Shown: positions 10,298 through 20,554 of the stretch, in pieces
How positions within the stretch are numbered: position 1 is the first letter of the stretch
How the letters are laid out: each line of letters opens with the position of its first letter
Assembly (NCBI GenBank): GCA_031280615.1
Contig: JAITGO010000022.1
Span: 186,001-250,000 of the forward strand
Direction: 5' to 3'
Source: Desulfobulbus sp.
GTDB taxonomy: Bacteria; Desulfobacterota; Desulfobulbia; Desulfobulbales; Desulfobulbaceae
DNA: 64,000 nt
Made by a program: the position numbers and the translations under genes
The notes under the pieces: generated by a model
What the model was told of the DNA's origin: nothing
Database searches by the model: none
What the model saw: the letters and a program-made list of their open reading frames with translations, nothing else

Positions 10298-11015
10298 TCT
10301 CCTTCCGCGTTTCGGTCACTTCCCCAGAGCCCAGTCGGTCGAGCAGGGTTTCCAAAAGCCGGTTGATCGTCGGGAAATGGGCCGGTCCGCTGGCGCGGAT
10401 CCGGGCCTCGCTCTGGATGTAGCGGCCCGAAACCAACTCGTCGCCGCAATGGGCGAGAATGGCGGCCACGGTCTCCGGCGTCGATTCGAGATGGAACTGG
10501 AGGCCGAGGATGCGGTTGTCGTAAAGAAAGGCCTGGCTCGGACAGCCTTCGCTGGCAGCCAGATGGATGGCGCCGGCCGGGATGTCGAAGGTTTCGCCGT
10601 GCCAGTGGAAAACCACGGCTTCTTCCTCCACGCCGGCAAGCAGGCCGCTGCCCTTGCCGGCCTCGGTCAGCCGAATCGGCCACCAGCCGATCTCCTTGTT
10701 GGTACCTGAAAACACCGGCGAGCCCAAGGCATCGGCCAGCAACTGCGCTCCTAGGCAGACCCCGACCGCCGATTTGCCCGCCGCAATCGCCTCCCGGACC
10801 AAGGCCCGCTCGGCCGTCAGCCAGGGATATCGGTCGTCTTGGTAGATGTTCATCGGTCCGCCCATGACCACCAGCCGGTCGAAGGCTGACGGCCGGGGCA
10901 GGACATCGCCGGCGTACAGCCGGGTCAGGGCCAGGGTATGGCCCCGGTCGGCGATCCACTTGCCGATATGGCCCAATCCCTCGAATTCCACGTGCTGCAA
11001 GGCATGGACGCGCAT
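10266..11015 (-). CDS. Class I glutamine amidotransferase-like protein
   Basis: This is a stand-alone GATase1 domain of 249 residues. The nucleophile motif is GVCLGAQLLA, preceded by LVVMGGPMNIYQDD (oxyanion strand). The catalytic histidine lies in GLQFHLESTPE. This pattern fits the GMP-synthase-like amidotransferases of unknown substrate rather than GuaA, because there is no synthetase domain. The ATG at 11015 has a GAGGAG ribosome site. It lies 60 nt after recA on the same strand. The C-terminal tail (EIKVPAAPAPA) is antisense to the end of panE. Confidence 0.85.
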   Translation of the reverse strand: MRVHALQHVEFEGLGHIGKWIADRGHTLALTRLYAGDVLPRPSAFDRLVVMGGPMNIYQDDRYPWLTAERALVREAIAAGKSAVGVCLGAQLLADALGSPVFSGTNKEIGWWPIRLTEAGKGSGLLAGVEEEAVVFHWHGETFDIPAGAIHLAASEGCPSQAFLYDNRILGLQFHLESTPETVAAILAHCGDELVSGRYIQSEARIRASGPAHFPTINRLLETLLDRLGSGEVTETRKEIKVPAAPAPA

Positions 11016-11075
11016 GGCGCTCTCCTCGAGTCGCGCCCGCCGATGCGGCAGGCCGGAAGCAATACCGGCGGCCGA

Positions 11076-12107
<1,032 letters not shown>

Positions 12108-12131
12108 GCATTTCTCCTTTGCAACTTGCTG

Positions 12132-13364
12132 TTAACGGGCAAGAAGAGCCCGACGCACCATGTCCACGGCGGTTTGGGCGGTCTTCTCCTGAATCTGGCG
12201 GCGTGAGCCGGTAAAACGGCAGAGCCGGTCGATCACGGTGTCGCGGGTGGCCAGGCCGAGATACACCGTGCCCACCGGCTTGTCCGGAGTACCGCCGTCG
12301 GGTCCGGCGATGCCGGTTGCGGCCACGGCGATGTCGCAGTCGAGCCGCCGCAGGGCGCCATCGGCCATGGCTTGGGCCGTCTCGCCGCTCACCGCGCCGT
12401 GTCTGGCCAATAGGTTCGGATCGACTCCCAAAAGCCGCTCTTTGATGGTATTGCCGTAGGCGATTACTCCGCCCTTGAACCAGCGGGAACTGCCCGGGGT
12501 CGCGGTCAAGGTGGAGCCGATCAGCCCGCCAGTGCACGATTCGGCGGTCCCGAGCATCCAGCCTCGGTGCTCAAGCAGGCCACCTACGGCCGAGGCCAGG
12601 GTTTCTCCGTCCATCCCGTAGAGATTGTCGCCCAAGGCCTTGCGGATAAAGGCATCGGCCGCCTGCGAAGAGGAATCGGCTGAGCCATCCGGTGCGGGGC
12701 CGGTGGTCAGGCTGACATGGACCTCGCAGCCCACCGGGTAGTAGCCGATCGCCAGCGCCTGCTCCTCAAGCGGGCGCAGGCGCTGGTTGATCTCGATCTC
12801 GAACAGGCCACAGGTGCGGTAGACGGTCTGGCGAACCGGCCGGGCATGGTTGCGGTCGAAGTCGCGCAGGCCGGGCAGCACCTTGGTCCGCAGTAGGATC
12901 TCCATCTGCGGCGGCACACCGGGAAGAAACCAGATCGGTTTGCCTTGGTGCCGGAGCAGGTAACCGGCCATGCGGCATTCGGGATCCAGGACCTCCGCCC
13001 CCTCGGGCAGCCAGGCCAGCTTGGACAGGAACGCGGCGGCATCGCCGTCCTTGTCCAGGCGGGAGGCGATGTTGGCCTGCACTCCGGGATGCACGGTGCC
13101 GTTCATGCCCAGCGCCTCGATCACGGCCTCATTGGTCATGTCGTCGGAGGTCGCCCCCAGTCCTCCGGTGACGATGACGAAATCGCACCGGGCAACGACG
13201 GCCTTGAGGGTCTCGCCGATCAGGATGGGTACGTCGCCGATGGTGTGCATGGCCCGGATTTCATGCCCCAGCAGAAACAACTCGCGGGCGGCCAGGCCGC
13301 TGGTAGTGTTGGCGATTCGGCCCGAGGTCAGCTCGTCGCCGATGGCGATAATTTCTCCGATCAT
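12132..13364 (-). CDS. cinA: CinA family protein (competence/damage-inducible; nicotinamide-nucleotide amidase domain)
   Basis: This is a two-domain protein of 410 residues. The N-terminal MoaB/MogA-like domain starts EIIAIGDELTSGRIANTT and includes FVIVTGGLGATSDDMT. It is linked to ADP-ribose or NMN pyrophosphatase activity in homologues. The C-terminal domain contains LGTAESCTGGLIGSTLT and VAATGIAGPDGGTPDKPVG, the NMN deamidase (PncC) signature. It therefore probably recycles NMN for NAD synthesis. The ATG at 13364 is chosen over an upstream in-frame start because the conserved domain begins there. It precedes recA. Confidence 0.95.
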   Translation of the reverse strand: MIGEIIAIGDELTSGRIANTTSGLAARELFLLGHEIRAMHTIGDVPILIGETLKAVVARCDFVIVTGGLGATSDDMTNEAVIEALGMNGTVHPGVQANIASRLDKDGDAAAFLSKLAWLPEGAEVLDPECRMAGYLLRHQGKPIWFLPGVPPQMEILLRTKVLPGLRDFDRNHARPVRQTVYRTCGLFEIEINQRLRPLEEQALAIGYYPVGCEVHVSLTTGPAPDGSADSSSQAADAFIRKALGDNLYGMDGETLASAVGGLLEHRGWMLGTAESCTGGLIGSTLTATPGSSRWFKGGVIAYGNTIKERLLGVDPNLLARHGAVSGETAQAMADGALRRLDCDIAVAATGIAGPDGGTPDKPVGTVYLGLATRDTVIDRLCRFTGSRRQIQEKTAQTAVDMVRRALLAR

Positions 13365-13474
13365 TGTCGTTCTCGTCAAAACTCCGGAGGAAGGGCCTGG
13401 GCCCGGATCATCCCCTACGCACACGCGGAGGCCGGCCGACAGCCGTCGCGGTCCCTGCAATCGGGTGGAGCAGC

Positions 13475-14809
13475 TTACCTGGTTTGCCGATTTTCCTCAA
13501 GCAGGTCTTCGGCAATGATCCCCACCGGTTGCCCGTCCTCGATCGCGATCAGCCGCACCGGTACCACCCGCCGGATCAGCTGGGAGCCGCCGGCGAACAG
13601 CACCGGCAGATAGTTTTCGGAAAATCCCTGGAGCAGGCCGACCCTGGCTTGCCGCCGCTCGACCAGCACGTGGAGAACCCGGCCGATGTTGGCCCGGTAG
13701 AGGGCCTGCCGCTTGACCGCATCCAGGGTTCGCAGCCGGCGCACCCGCTCCTCCTTCACCGGTCCGGGCAGGTGGTCCACAAACGAGGCGGCCAGGGTGC
13801 CGGGCCTTCGGGAGTAGGGAAAGACATGGAGATAGTCCACCGGCAGCTCGGCCAGCAGATCGTAGGTGTTGGCGGCTTCCGCATCCGTTTCGCCGGGAAA
13901 GCCGCCCAGCACGTCGCAGCCGATGGTGGTCGCGGGCAGGCATGCGCGTACCCGGCGAATCACGGCGGCGAATTCGGCGCGGCTATACCTGCGGTTCATC
14001 CTGGCCAGCACCGCGTCGTCGCCGCTTTGCAGGGGAATGTGCAGGTGGGGCATCAGGTTGGCGTGGCTGGCCAAAAGATCCAGGAGCGAGTCGTTCACCT
14101 CGGTGGGCTCGATGGAACTGAGGCGGATGCGGCAGGCCGGAAAGTTGCGGCACAGCCGGTCCAAAAGGCTGTAGATGGTTTCGCCCTCCTCAAGGTCCAG
14201 TCCGTACTTGCCGACATTGATGCCGGTGACCACGATCTCGCGGTACCCTTGCCCGCTGAAAACCTCGGCCTGGTCGAGCACGCCGGCCACATCCAGGCTG
14301 CGGCTGGAGCCGCGGGTGTAGGGCACGATGCAGTAGGAGCAAAAGTTGTTGCAGCCGTCCTGAATGCGGAGAAAGGCGCGAGTGCGATCGGGAAATCGGC
14401 TGACCGGCAATGGGCAAATTTGCTTGTTCTCGCGGATCCTGCCCATGAGCAGGACCAGGTCGGGCGGGTTTTCCTCCAGGGCTGCTTCCACCAGGCGGTG
14501 TTTGTTGCCGTTGCCGACGATGGTCATCGGCTGTTCGGTCAGGTCGAGCGCCGTGCCCGGATCCATCTGGGCATAGCAGCCGGTGACGATCAGCCGGGCG
14601 GCGGGATGCTCATGCAGGACACGCCGGATCAGTTGCCGCGACTGCTGCCCGGCCTTGGCGGTAACCGCGCAACTGTTGATCACGTAGATGTCGGCCTCGG
14701 CCCGGAACGGCACCAGCACGCAGCCGCGGGCCTCGAAACTGCTGGCAAAGGCGGCGGACTCGAATTGATTGACCTTGCACCCCAGGGTGGCGATGGCTAT
14801 CCGTTTCAC
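13475..14809 (-). CDS. mtaB: tRNA t6A37 methylthiotransferase
   Basis: This radical-SAM methylthiotransferase converts t6A37 to ms2t6A in tRNA. It has the three family domains: an N-terminal UPF0004 domain with LGCKVNQFES, a radical-SAM core with the CNNFCSYC cluster motif, and a C-terminal TRAM-like domain. The opening LGCKVNQ and the length of 444 residues favour MtaB over MiaB or RimO. The GTG start at 14809 overlaps the mnmA stop as GTGA, so translation is probably coupled. Both genes act on tRNA sulfur modification. Confidence 0.93.
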   Translation of the reverse strand: MKRIAIATLGCKVNQFESAAFASSFEARGCVLVPFRAEADIYVINSCAVTAKAGQQSRQLIRRVLHEHPAARLIVTGCYAQMDPGTALDLTEQPMTIVGNGNKHRLVEAALEENPPDLVLLMGRIRENKQICPLPVSRFPDRTRAFLRIQDGCNNFCSYCIVPYTRGSSRSLDVAGVLDQAEVFSGQGYREIVVTGINVGKYGLDLEEGETIYSLLDRLCRNFPACRIRLSSIEPTEVNDSLLDLLASHANLMPHLHIPLQSGDDAVLARMNRRYSRAEFAAVIRRVRACLPATTIGCDVLGGFPGETDAEAANTYDLLAELPVDYLHVFPYSRRPGTLAASFVDHLPGPVKEERVRRLRTLDAVKRQALYRANIGRVLHVLVERRQARVGLLQGFSENYLPVLFAGGSQLIRRVVPVRLIAIEDGQPVGIIAEDLLEENRQTR

Positions 14810-15858
14810 CGTGCCCGCTCCGCCTCGGTATCGGCCGCGATCACGGCGCTGCCCAGCACCAGGTCGTCCTCGTAGAAGACCGCGAACTGGCCGGGGGCGA
14901 TGGCTCGTTGAGGGCTGACGAACGCCAGCTGCCAGGTATCGGCACCGACAGCGGTCAACTCGGCCGGTGCCGCCTGGTGGCGGGAGCGTAACTGGACCAG
15001 GCCGCGCCAGGGCAACTCCGGCGGCTCGTGCGTCCACCGCAGGGAATGCACGACGCAACGGTCGGCAAACAGTTCGTCGTGCTTGCCGACGATCACCCGA
15101 TTCGCGGCGCCATCCAACCCCACCACATACCATGGCGTGGCATCGGGCAACCCCAATCCCCGCCGCTGACCGATGGTGTACTGCCACACGCCCCGGTGCT
15201 CGCCAAGCCTCCGGCCATCGCGGCTGATCAGCGCCCCAGCCCGCTCACCGATGCCTTGGGCACTCAAAAAAACGGGCAGTCCTGTCGCCAAAAAACAGAC
15301 ATCCTGGCTCTCCTGGCCCTCGAAGCGAAGTCCCAGACCGGCGGCCCGTTCGTACATGTGCTCTTTAGTCCAATCGCCCACAGGGAAAAAAATCCGCTCC
15401 ACCTGTTCCGCATCCAGGCGAGCGAGAAAATAGGATTGATCTTTCCGGCGGTCGGTACCCCGGGCCACGAATCGCCGGCCGTGGCGGTGGCCGATACGGG
15501 CGTAGTGGCCGGTGGCGATCCGGTCCATGCCATGGCTGCGCATGGCCTCGGCCAACAGCCCGAATTTGATGGCGTGGTTGCAATGGATGCAGGGGTTGGG
15601 AGTCAAGCCGGCTTGATAGGTGGCGGTGAAATATCCGATTACCTGGTCGGTAAAGTGACGGCGCAGATCGATCAATGTCAGGGGAATGGCCAGTTGTCCG
15701 GCCACCTGGCGGACGCGTGCCAGTTGGGCGTCCAGGTCGGGAAGCGGCAGCAGCATGAAAAAACCGTGGACCTCATGCCCCTGTTCCCGTACGAGCGAGG
15801 CGGCCATGGTCGAGTCGACGCCGCCGCTCATGGCGACACCGACCTTCAACCGAACCAT
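14806..15858 (-). CDS. mnmA: tRNA U34 2-thiouridylase
   Basis: This enzyme adds sulfur to position 2 of the wobble uridine in tRNA for Lys, Glu and Gln. Features are the PP-loop SGGVDSTMAAS, the first catalytic cysteine in NPCIHCNHAIKFG, the second in SQDVCFLATG and GHYARIG. The length is 350 residues from the ATG at 15858. An upstream in-frame TTG at 15906 would add a poorly conserved leader. It is followed by mtaB with a 4-nt overlap and preceded by the two-CW regulator. The sulfur donor is usually IscS via TusA-type relays. A TusA homologue sits elsewhere in the window. Confidence 0.97.
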   Translation of the reverse strand: MVRLKVGVAMSGGVDSTMAASLVREQGHEVHGFFMLLPLPDLDAQLARVRQVAGQLAIPLTLIDLRRHFTDQVIGYFTATYQAGLTPNPCIHCNHAIKFGLLAEAMRSHGMDRIATGHYARIGHRHGRRFVARGTDRRKDQSYFLARLDAEQVERIFFPVGDWTKEHMYERAAGLGLRFEGQESQDVCFLATGLPVFLSAQGIGERAGALISRDGRRLGEHRGVWQYTIGQRRGLGLPDATPWYVVGLDGAANRVIVGKHDELFADRCVVHSLRWTHEPPELPWRGLVQLRSRHQAAPAELTAVGADTWQLAFVSPQRAIAPGQFAVFYEDDLVLGSAVIAADTEAERAR

Positions 15859-15943
15859 GGGCTTTGGCGCGCTGCTGGCGGGCAAAGGCAAGCAACGGGA
15901 AAACAAGCAAACATCGGGAAAAACATGGCTGTCAACAACAGAA

Positions 15944-16315
15944 TCAGAACAGGGAGGTGAGAACCTCGCACTCGCGGCAGACAGTCATCTTTTCCTTCCA
16001 GCCCTTGGCAGTGGCGCACTCGCACCGGGTGCCGCTGAGAAACCAGCAGAGATGCCCGGCCTGGAATTCCCACGCCGGGCATTCCTTCTTGTGCTCGCAC
16101 CGTTTGATGGACCAGCAATCCTTGCGCTTAGGCTGGCCGCTGTTTCGTTGGTTGGCGGCCAGAAAATAGAGCTGCCGCTCGACATGGAAAGGGATGGAAC
16201 GCCATCCCTGCTCGTAACTTTGGACGGCCTTGAGCGAGACCCCCAGCAGCTCGGCCAGCGCCTTCTGGGTTTTTCCCAACTTCGCTCGTAACTTAATAAA
16301 TGTTTCACGGCTCAT
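15944..16315 (-). CDS. HTH (Xre-like) protein with C-terminal two-CW cysteine-rich domain
   Basis: This is a small putative DNA-binding protein of 123 residues. Residues 1-50 read as a helix-turn-helix: KLRAKLGKTQKALAELLGVS followed by KAVQSYEQGWR, typical of Xre/Cro-type domains. The C-terminal half has two CW pairs (DCWSIKRC, LCWFLSG) and further cysteines (CEHKKEC, CEC, CREC). This is the two-CW arrangement found in Desulfobacterota proteins, and it probably binds zinc or an iron-sulfur cluster. The ATG at 16315 opens MSRETFIKLR. It lies 85 nt upstream of mnmA on the same strand. Target and signal are unknown. Confidence 0.75.
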   Translation of the reverse strand: MSRETFIKLRAKLGKTQKALAELLGVSLKAVQSYEQGWRSIPFHVERQLYFLAANQRNSGQPKRKDCWSIKRCEHKKECPAWEFQAGHLCWFLSGTRCECATAKGWKEKMTVCRECEVLTSLF

Positions 16316-16540
16316 CGCAAAGCCCTCGTTGCGTCAACTGATAATTTTTTCGGAAAAAATACCACATAGTGATGAAAGCGGCAATCGATTTTGCCGGACC
16401 TGCCGCGCCTGCGGAATTGAATCTGGCAAAGCAAGGCCAAATAGTGTAGTTTCGCCCAAAAATAATGGGAACGCTTACGCCTGCGCGTTGGCCCACCCCC
16501 GTATCCGTATCCGTCAACCCGCAGCCGAGACACGACAGGA

Positions 16541-16912
16541 ATGAGCGAACAGGAGAAAGTGAACGGAACCGGCCTGGCCCGGATCGTGCGGGCAATGCGC
16601 TGCACGGGTGTCGGCTTGGCCGCCGCCTATCGCAACGAGGAAGCCTTCCGCCAGGAATTGCTCGCCTGCCTGGCGCTGTTGCCGGTGGCCTGCTGGCTTG
16701 GCCACAGCAACGTCGAGCGCGCCCTCCTGGCCGGCAGCCTGGTCCTGCTGCTGATCGTCGAATTGCTCAACACCGCCGTCGAGGTGGTGGTCAACCGGAT
16801 CGGCCCCGAACGGCACGAGTTGTCGGGCCTGGCCAAGGACCTCGGCTCGGCGGCTGTCTTCATGGCCATTGTCCACGTTGTGGTTGTCTGGTCCTTAGTG
16901 CTTTTCTTCTAA
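16541..16912 (+). CDS. dgkA: Diacylglycerol kinase
   Basis: This is a small integral-membrane kinase (123 residues, three transmembrane helices) that recycles diacylglycerol to phosphatidic acid. The RNEEAFRQELL segment and the ELLNTAVEVVVNRIG motif, with catalytic glutamate and asparagine, are diagnostic. The other helices are LACLALLPVACWLG and FMAIVHVVVVWSLVLFF. The ATG at 16541 follows ACAGGA. It is a single gene with a hairpin immediately after the stop, converging on the band-7 gene. Confidence 0.95.
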   Translation: MSEQEKVNGTGLARIVRAMRCTGVGLAAAYRNEEAFRQELLACLALLPVACWLGHSNVERALLAGSLVLLLIVELLNTAVEVVVNRIGPERHELSGLAKDLGSAAVFMAIVHVVVVWSLVLFF

Positions 16913-16940
16913 GCCACCCGGGCACGGCCTTCCGGGTGGC
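16913..16940. terminator. Hairpin between dgkA and the band-7 gene
   Basis: GCCACCCGG (16913-16921) pairs with CCGGGTGGC (16932-16940), 9 bp with a 10-nt loop, directly after the dgkA stop. There is no clear U-tract on either side, so it may be a weak or factor-assisted terminator shared by two convergent genes. Confidence 0.5.
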
Positions 16941-16949
16941 CTGTCCGGC

Positions 16950-17888
16950 TCATCCTTCCGTTCGTTCGATTTTTTTCGTGTGTTCCAAGGTGGTCATCAC
17001 CGTTGCCACCATGGAGGAGACATCGGCCAGGTTGGCGGGCAGGATCATGGTGTTGTTTTCCTTAGCCAGTTTGCCGAACTGATCGAGGTATTTTTTTGCC
17101 ACTTCCAGGTTGGCCGCATCGTGGCCGCCCGGCGAGTTCAGGGATTCGGCCACCTTGCGGATGCCTTCGGCGGTCGCCTCTGCCACCTTGAGGATCTCCT
17201 GCGCATGGCCCTCGGCCTCGTTGATCCGCCGCATCTTCTCACCTTCGGAAAGGGCGATGGCCTCGGCCCGCTCGCCTTCGGCCCGGTTGATCACCGCCTG
17301 CCGCTCGCCTTCCGATTTGGCGATCTCGGCCCGCTTTTCCCGTTCGGCCCGCATCTGTTTTTCCATGGCTTCCAGCACGCTGCGCGGCGGCTGGATATCC
17401 TTGATTTCGTAGCGGAGCACCTTGACTCCCCAGTTCTGCGAGGCCTCGTCCAGGGCCTCGACCACCTGTCGGTTCAAGATCTCGCGAGCTTCGAAGGTGT
17501 TGTCCAGAGTGATCTTGCCGATGGCCGAACGCAGGCTGGTCTGGGCCAGCTGCGCCACCGCGAAGTGATAGTTGTCGATGCCATAGGCGGAGAGCCGCGA
17601 ATTGATCACCTGGAGGTAAAGACAGCCGTCTATTTCCATGGAGACGTTATCGGCGGTGATGCAGGACTGGGCCGGAATATCGATCGACTCCTCCTTGAGG
17701 CTCCGCTTGTAGGCCACCTTATCGAAAAAAGGGATGAGGATATGAAATCCAGCCTCCAAGGTGGTGCGATACTTGCCCAGCCGCTCGATCACATATTCGT
17801 ATTGCTGGTCGACCACCACTGCGGTCTTGACCAGAATGACAATGACAAAGACGACCAACACCACCACGCCGATCAATAAGTTGTCCAT
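16950..17888 (-). CDS. SPFH/band-7 (stomatin-like, QmcA-type) membrane protein
   Basis: This is a flotillin/stomatin-type scaffold, membrane-anchored by an N-terminal helix (IGVVVLVVFVIVILV). The PHB domain runs from about residue 20 to 180 (YEYVIERLGKYRTTLEAG, LRSAIGKITLDNTFEAREILN). A long charged coiled coil follows (MRAEREKRAEIAKSEGERQ, INEAEGHAQEIL). The length of 312 residues is normal. The ATG at 17888 shares one base with the stop of the NfeD gene, as TGATG. SPFH-NfeD pairs are typical and are thought to organise membrane domains or protease complexes. Confidence 0.93.
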   Translation of the reverse strand: MDNLLIGVVVLVVFVIVILVKTAVVVDQQYEYVIERLGKYRTTLEAGFHILIPFFDKVAYKRSLKEESIDIPAQSCITADNVSMEIDGCLYLQVINSRLSAYGIDNYHFAVAQLAQTSLRSAIGKITLDNTFEAREILNRQVVEALDEASQNWGVKVLRYEIKDIQPPRSVLEAMEKQMRAEREKRAEIAKSEGERQAVINRAEGERAEAIALSEGEKMRRINEAEGHAQEILKVAEATAEGIRKVAESLNSPGGHDAANLEVAKKYLDQFGKLAKENNTMILPANLADVSSMVATVMTTLEHTKKIERTEG

Positions 17889-18355
17889 CAGACATCTCCT
17901 TCCGGGGTTACCGGGCTGACCTTGACGGTCAGGTTTGATTTTTCCATAATCCGTACCACGGTCCCCTTGACCAGGGGCACGTCGGCCGTGGCCTTCCAGA
18001 ACGAACCGCCGTACTTAACCGTACCCGGAGCCGGCGGCTGGATATCCTCAATCACTTCGCCGGTGGCTTTGGGCAGCACATCCCCTTGCATGGCATCGGT
18101 GTCGAGCGTCCGGCCGAGAAAGACCTTTTTGATGGTGGATCGCAGCAGCACAAGCGACAGGATGCTCGCCGCCAGAAAGACCATGAACTGGCCGGCAAGC
18201 GGCACGGGATAGAGTGCCACGGCCAGGGCGGCGCACCAGGCCCCGACCCCGAAAAAGAAGACCACCAGGCCGGGAAGAACCAGTTCCAGCGCCAGAAAGA
18301 CAATGCCGGCGAGAAACCAAATCAGAACAGGGGAAAAGGCGGACAGAGAAGGCAT
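17888..18355 (-). CDS. NfeD-like membrane protein
   Basis: This short NfeD has 155 residues. Several hydrophobic helices (FLAGIVFLALELVLPGLVVFFFGVG, then FMVFLAASILSLVLL) come first, followed by a C-terminal OB-fold-like domain with GEVIEDIQPPAPGTVKYGG and VKGTVVRIMEKSNLTVKV. The ATG at 18355 is backed by AAGGAG. It is coupled to the band-7 gene downstream, as in many bacteria, and the two proteins probably interact. It lacks the N-terminal ClpP-like protease domain of long NfeD proteins. Confidence 0.9.
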   Translation of the reverse strand: MPSLSAFSPVLIWFLAGIVFLALELVLPGLVVFFFGVGAWCAALAVALYPVPLAGQFMVFLAASILSLVLLRSTIKKVFLGRTLDTDAMQGDVLPKATGEVIEDIQPPAPGTVKYGGSFWKATADVPLVKGTVVRIMEKSNLTVKVSPVTPEGDV

Positions 18356-18679
18356 CGGTAAGCTCCTTGTTAATATTCTTTCCGAAGGATAGCACAGGGT
18401 TGCCGGGACGGTCAAATAAGAAGCGGTTCCCGAGCGCCGCACCGGCCGCCGGCGAAGAGCAAACTGGCTCCTTCCACGCGGTGTCAACATCCGGACCGTA
18501 CCGGACAATTCCATCGATTTTTTCCGGACCGAAGGTTTAACTGCTTGTCAACGTCGCAATTTTTACGTAAGAGATTATATTGTCGCCAGTGTCCGAGTAC
18601 GAACCTCCCGATGGCGCTCCAGTCAATCTCAACCTGATTCCACCCGAAGAAGTCAGCCCGCGTTCAGGAAGACCGTTCC
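18356..18679. other. Intergenic region between nfeD and the L,D-transpeptidase gene
   Basis: This 324-nt stretch lies between divergent genes and must hold both promoters. I saw no gene-like reading frame or terminator. The AT-rich part near 18541-18585 (TTGTCA at 18545, TATATT-like bases near 18577) is suggestive, but its spacing is too long for a standard sigma-70 promoter. Confidence 0.5.
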
Positions 18680-20554
18680 ATGTCTGATCATTGTCGATTG
18701 CATTCCTCCGGCTTCGCACTGTCCGGAATTCTGGCCTTTTTGTCTCTCTCGCTCGCGGCCTGCGCCTTTGCCGAAAACGGTTCTCTCCCCCCGCAGCAGC
18801 AGCAGCAGCAGCCCCAAGTCGAAAGCCAGCAGCCGGACCTGATCAACCACGAACAGGAACAGCAGCAGCAACTGCTCCAGCAGCAACTTGAGCAGCTCTA
18901 TTTCGAAGTGTCGGACAGTATCGCCAGGGAGCCAGTCTACACATCGAGCTATCTCCTCGATTTATACAGAAAAAATCAGTTCAATCTCCTTTGGGACAAC
19001 AAGGACAACATTGCCCAGCTGATGGGTGCCATCGTTGCCAGCGCCGAAGAAGGCCTGACCCCCGACGACTATCACCTCAAGGCCCTGACCCATTACGGCA
19101 ACGAGTTGCGGGATCATGAAGGGAGTATGACCAGGAAAGTGGAGTACGACATTCTCCTTTCCGATGCCCTGGTCCTGCTGGGGCAGCATAAACGGTATGG
19201 CAAGGTCGACCCGGCCAAGGTCGAGGAAAAGCAGAACCTCGCCGCCACCACGCCCCGGCTTTCGCCCATCGACGCCTATCTGGCCGCCATCCGCACCGGG
19301 ACCGTGCGGGTCACCCTGGACAAACTCTCGCCCCACCACCCGTCCTACCTCAACCTCAAGGATGCCTTGAGTCAGTACAAAAAGTACGCCGGTAAGGGGG
19401 GATGGCATTCCGTGCCGCTGGGGCCGAGCCTCAGGCCGGGCATGGTCGACCAACGGGTCGCGGCCATCCGGAACCGCTTGGCCGCGACCGGTGAATACCG
19501 CCCCAGAGGGAGCGGGGAATCGAACTTGTACGACGACCAGTTGAAGACAGCGGTCCGGGCCTTCCAGGCCCGGCACCACGTCGAGCCCGACGGCGTGGTC
19601 GGCAAGGGCACGGTGAGTGCCATGAATGTCAGCGTGACCGACCGGATCAACCAAATCCGGGTGAATCTCGAACGAACCCGCTGGGTGGTCCACGATATGC
19701 CCAGCTCCAGCCTCATCATCGACATCGCCGGCTTTGCCCTGCAATATTACCACGACAACCAACAGGTCTGGAACACCAAGGTCATGGTCGGCCAGCCTTA
19801 TCACCAAACGCCCATTTTCCGTTCGGCGATCACCTACATCGTGCTCAACCCGACCTGGACACCCACCCCGGACATCGTCAAGAACGAAACCGTGCCCAGC
19901 ATTGTCAAAGACCCCGATTACCTTGCCAAACAGCGACTGCGCGTCTTTGACAGCAGCGGCAGCGAGGTCGATCCCCACTCGATCCGCTGGCAGCAGTACC
20001 AAGGGAGATATCTGCCCTACACCCTGCGGCAGGATCCGGGGCTTGACAACTCCTTGGGGGTCATCAAGTTTCTGTTCCCCAACCCTTACCATGTCTATCT
20101 CCACGATACACCGAGTAAATCATTGTTCGGCCGCACCCAGCGCGCCTTCAGCCACGGCTGCATCCGAGTCCAGAATCCCCTGGAACTGGGGCGGTTGATT
20201 CTCACCAACGATCCGGGCAATCCGATCACGATCGAGAAAATGGGCCAAATCCTGGCTTCGGGCAAGACCACCACGGTGATTCTCAAGCACCCCCTGCCGA
20301 TTTACCTGATGTATTTGACCACCACTGTCCGCGACGGCAAGGTGATGTTCAAGCCCGACCTCTACAGCCGCGACGAGGGCATTCTCACCGCGCTCAACGC
20401 CCCTCCTTCCAGGCTGGAATCGGCCATTCAGGTGCCTGAGTCCAAAAGCGGCGTCTCGACCAATCAACACGTCACGGTCGAAAAGACCGTCAAGTTCGTG
20501 CAGGCGGCCGATCAACAAAACCAGGCGGACCCCAATGCGAAAAATTCCCTGTGA
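18680..20554 (+). CDS. L,D-transpeptidase of the YcbB type with peptidoglycan-binding domain
   Basis: This exported enzyme makes or edits 3-3 peptidoglycan crosslinks. It has 624 residues. There is a signal peptide (FALSGILAFLSLSLAACAFA), possibly a lipobox around LAAC. A Gln-rich linker at residues 38-75 includes six consecutive CAG codons. Next come an N-terminal scaffold domain (WDNKDNIAQL, LTPDDYHLKAL), a PG-binding motif (AVRAFQARHHVEPDGVVGKGT) and the YkuD catalytic domain with SHGCIRV, whose nucleophile is Cys494. The ATG at 18680 follows AGGA. The 3' end overlaps a possible 64-codon gene. Confidence 0.93.
   Translation: MSDHCRLHSSGFALSGILAFLSLSLAACAFAENGSLPPQQQQQQPQVESQQPDLINHEQEQQQQLLQQQLEQLYFEVSDSIAREPVYTSSYLLDLYRKNQFNLLWDNKDNIAQLMGAIVASAEEGLTPDDYHLKALTHYGNELRDHEGSMTRKVEYDILLSDALVLLGQHKRYGKVDPAKVEEKQNLAATTPRLSPIDAYLAAIRTGTVRVTLDKLSPHHPSYLNLKDALSQYKKYAGKGGWHSVPLGPSLRPGMVDQRVAAIRNRLAATGEYRPRGSGESNLYDDQLKTAVRAFQARHHVEPDGVVGKGTVSAMNVSVTDRINQIRVNLERTRWVVHDMPSSSLIIDIAGFALQYYHDNQQVWNTKVMVGQPYHQTPIFRSAITYIVLNPTWTPTPDIVKNETVPSIVKDPDYLAKQRLRVFDSSGSEVDPHSIRWQQYQGRYLPYTLRQDPGLDNSLGVIKFLFPNPYHVYLHDTPSKSLFGRTQRAFSHGCIRVQNPLELGRLILTNDPGNPITIEKMGQILASGKTTTVILKHPLPIYLMYLTTTVRDGKVMFKPDLYSRDEGILTALNAPPSRLESAIQVPESKSGVSTNQHVTVEKTVKFVQAADQQNQADPNAKNSL

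Noticed and set aside
16301..16316. TGTTTCACG at the two-CW gene start as a second parS
   Set aside because: Only the first nine bases match, and the second half of the palindrome is absent.
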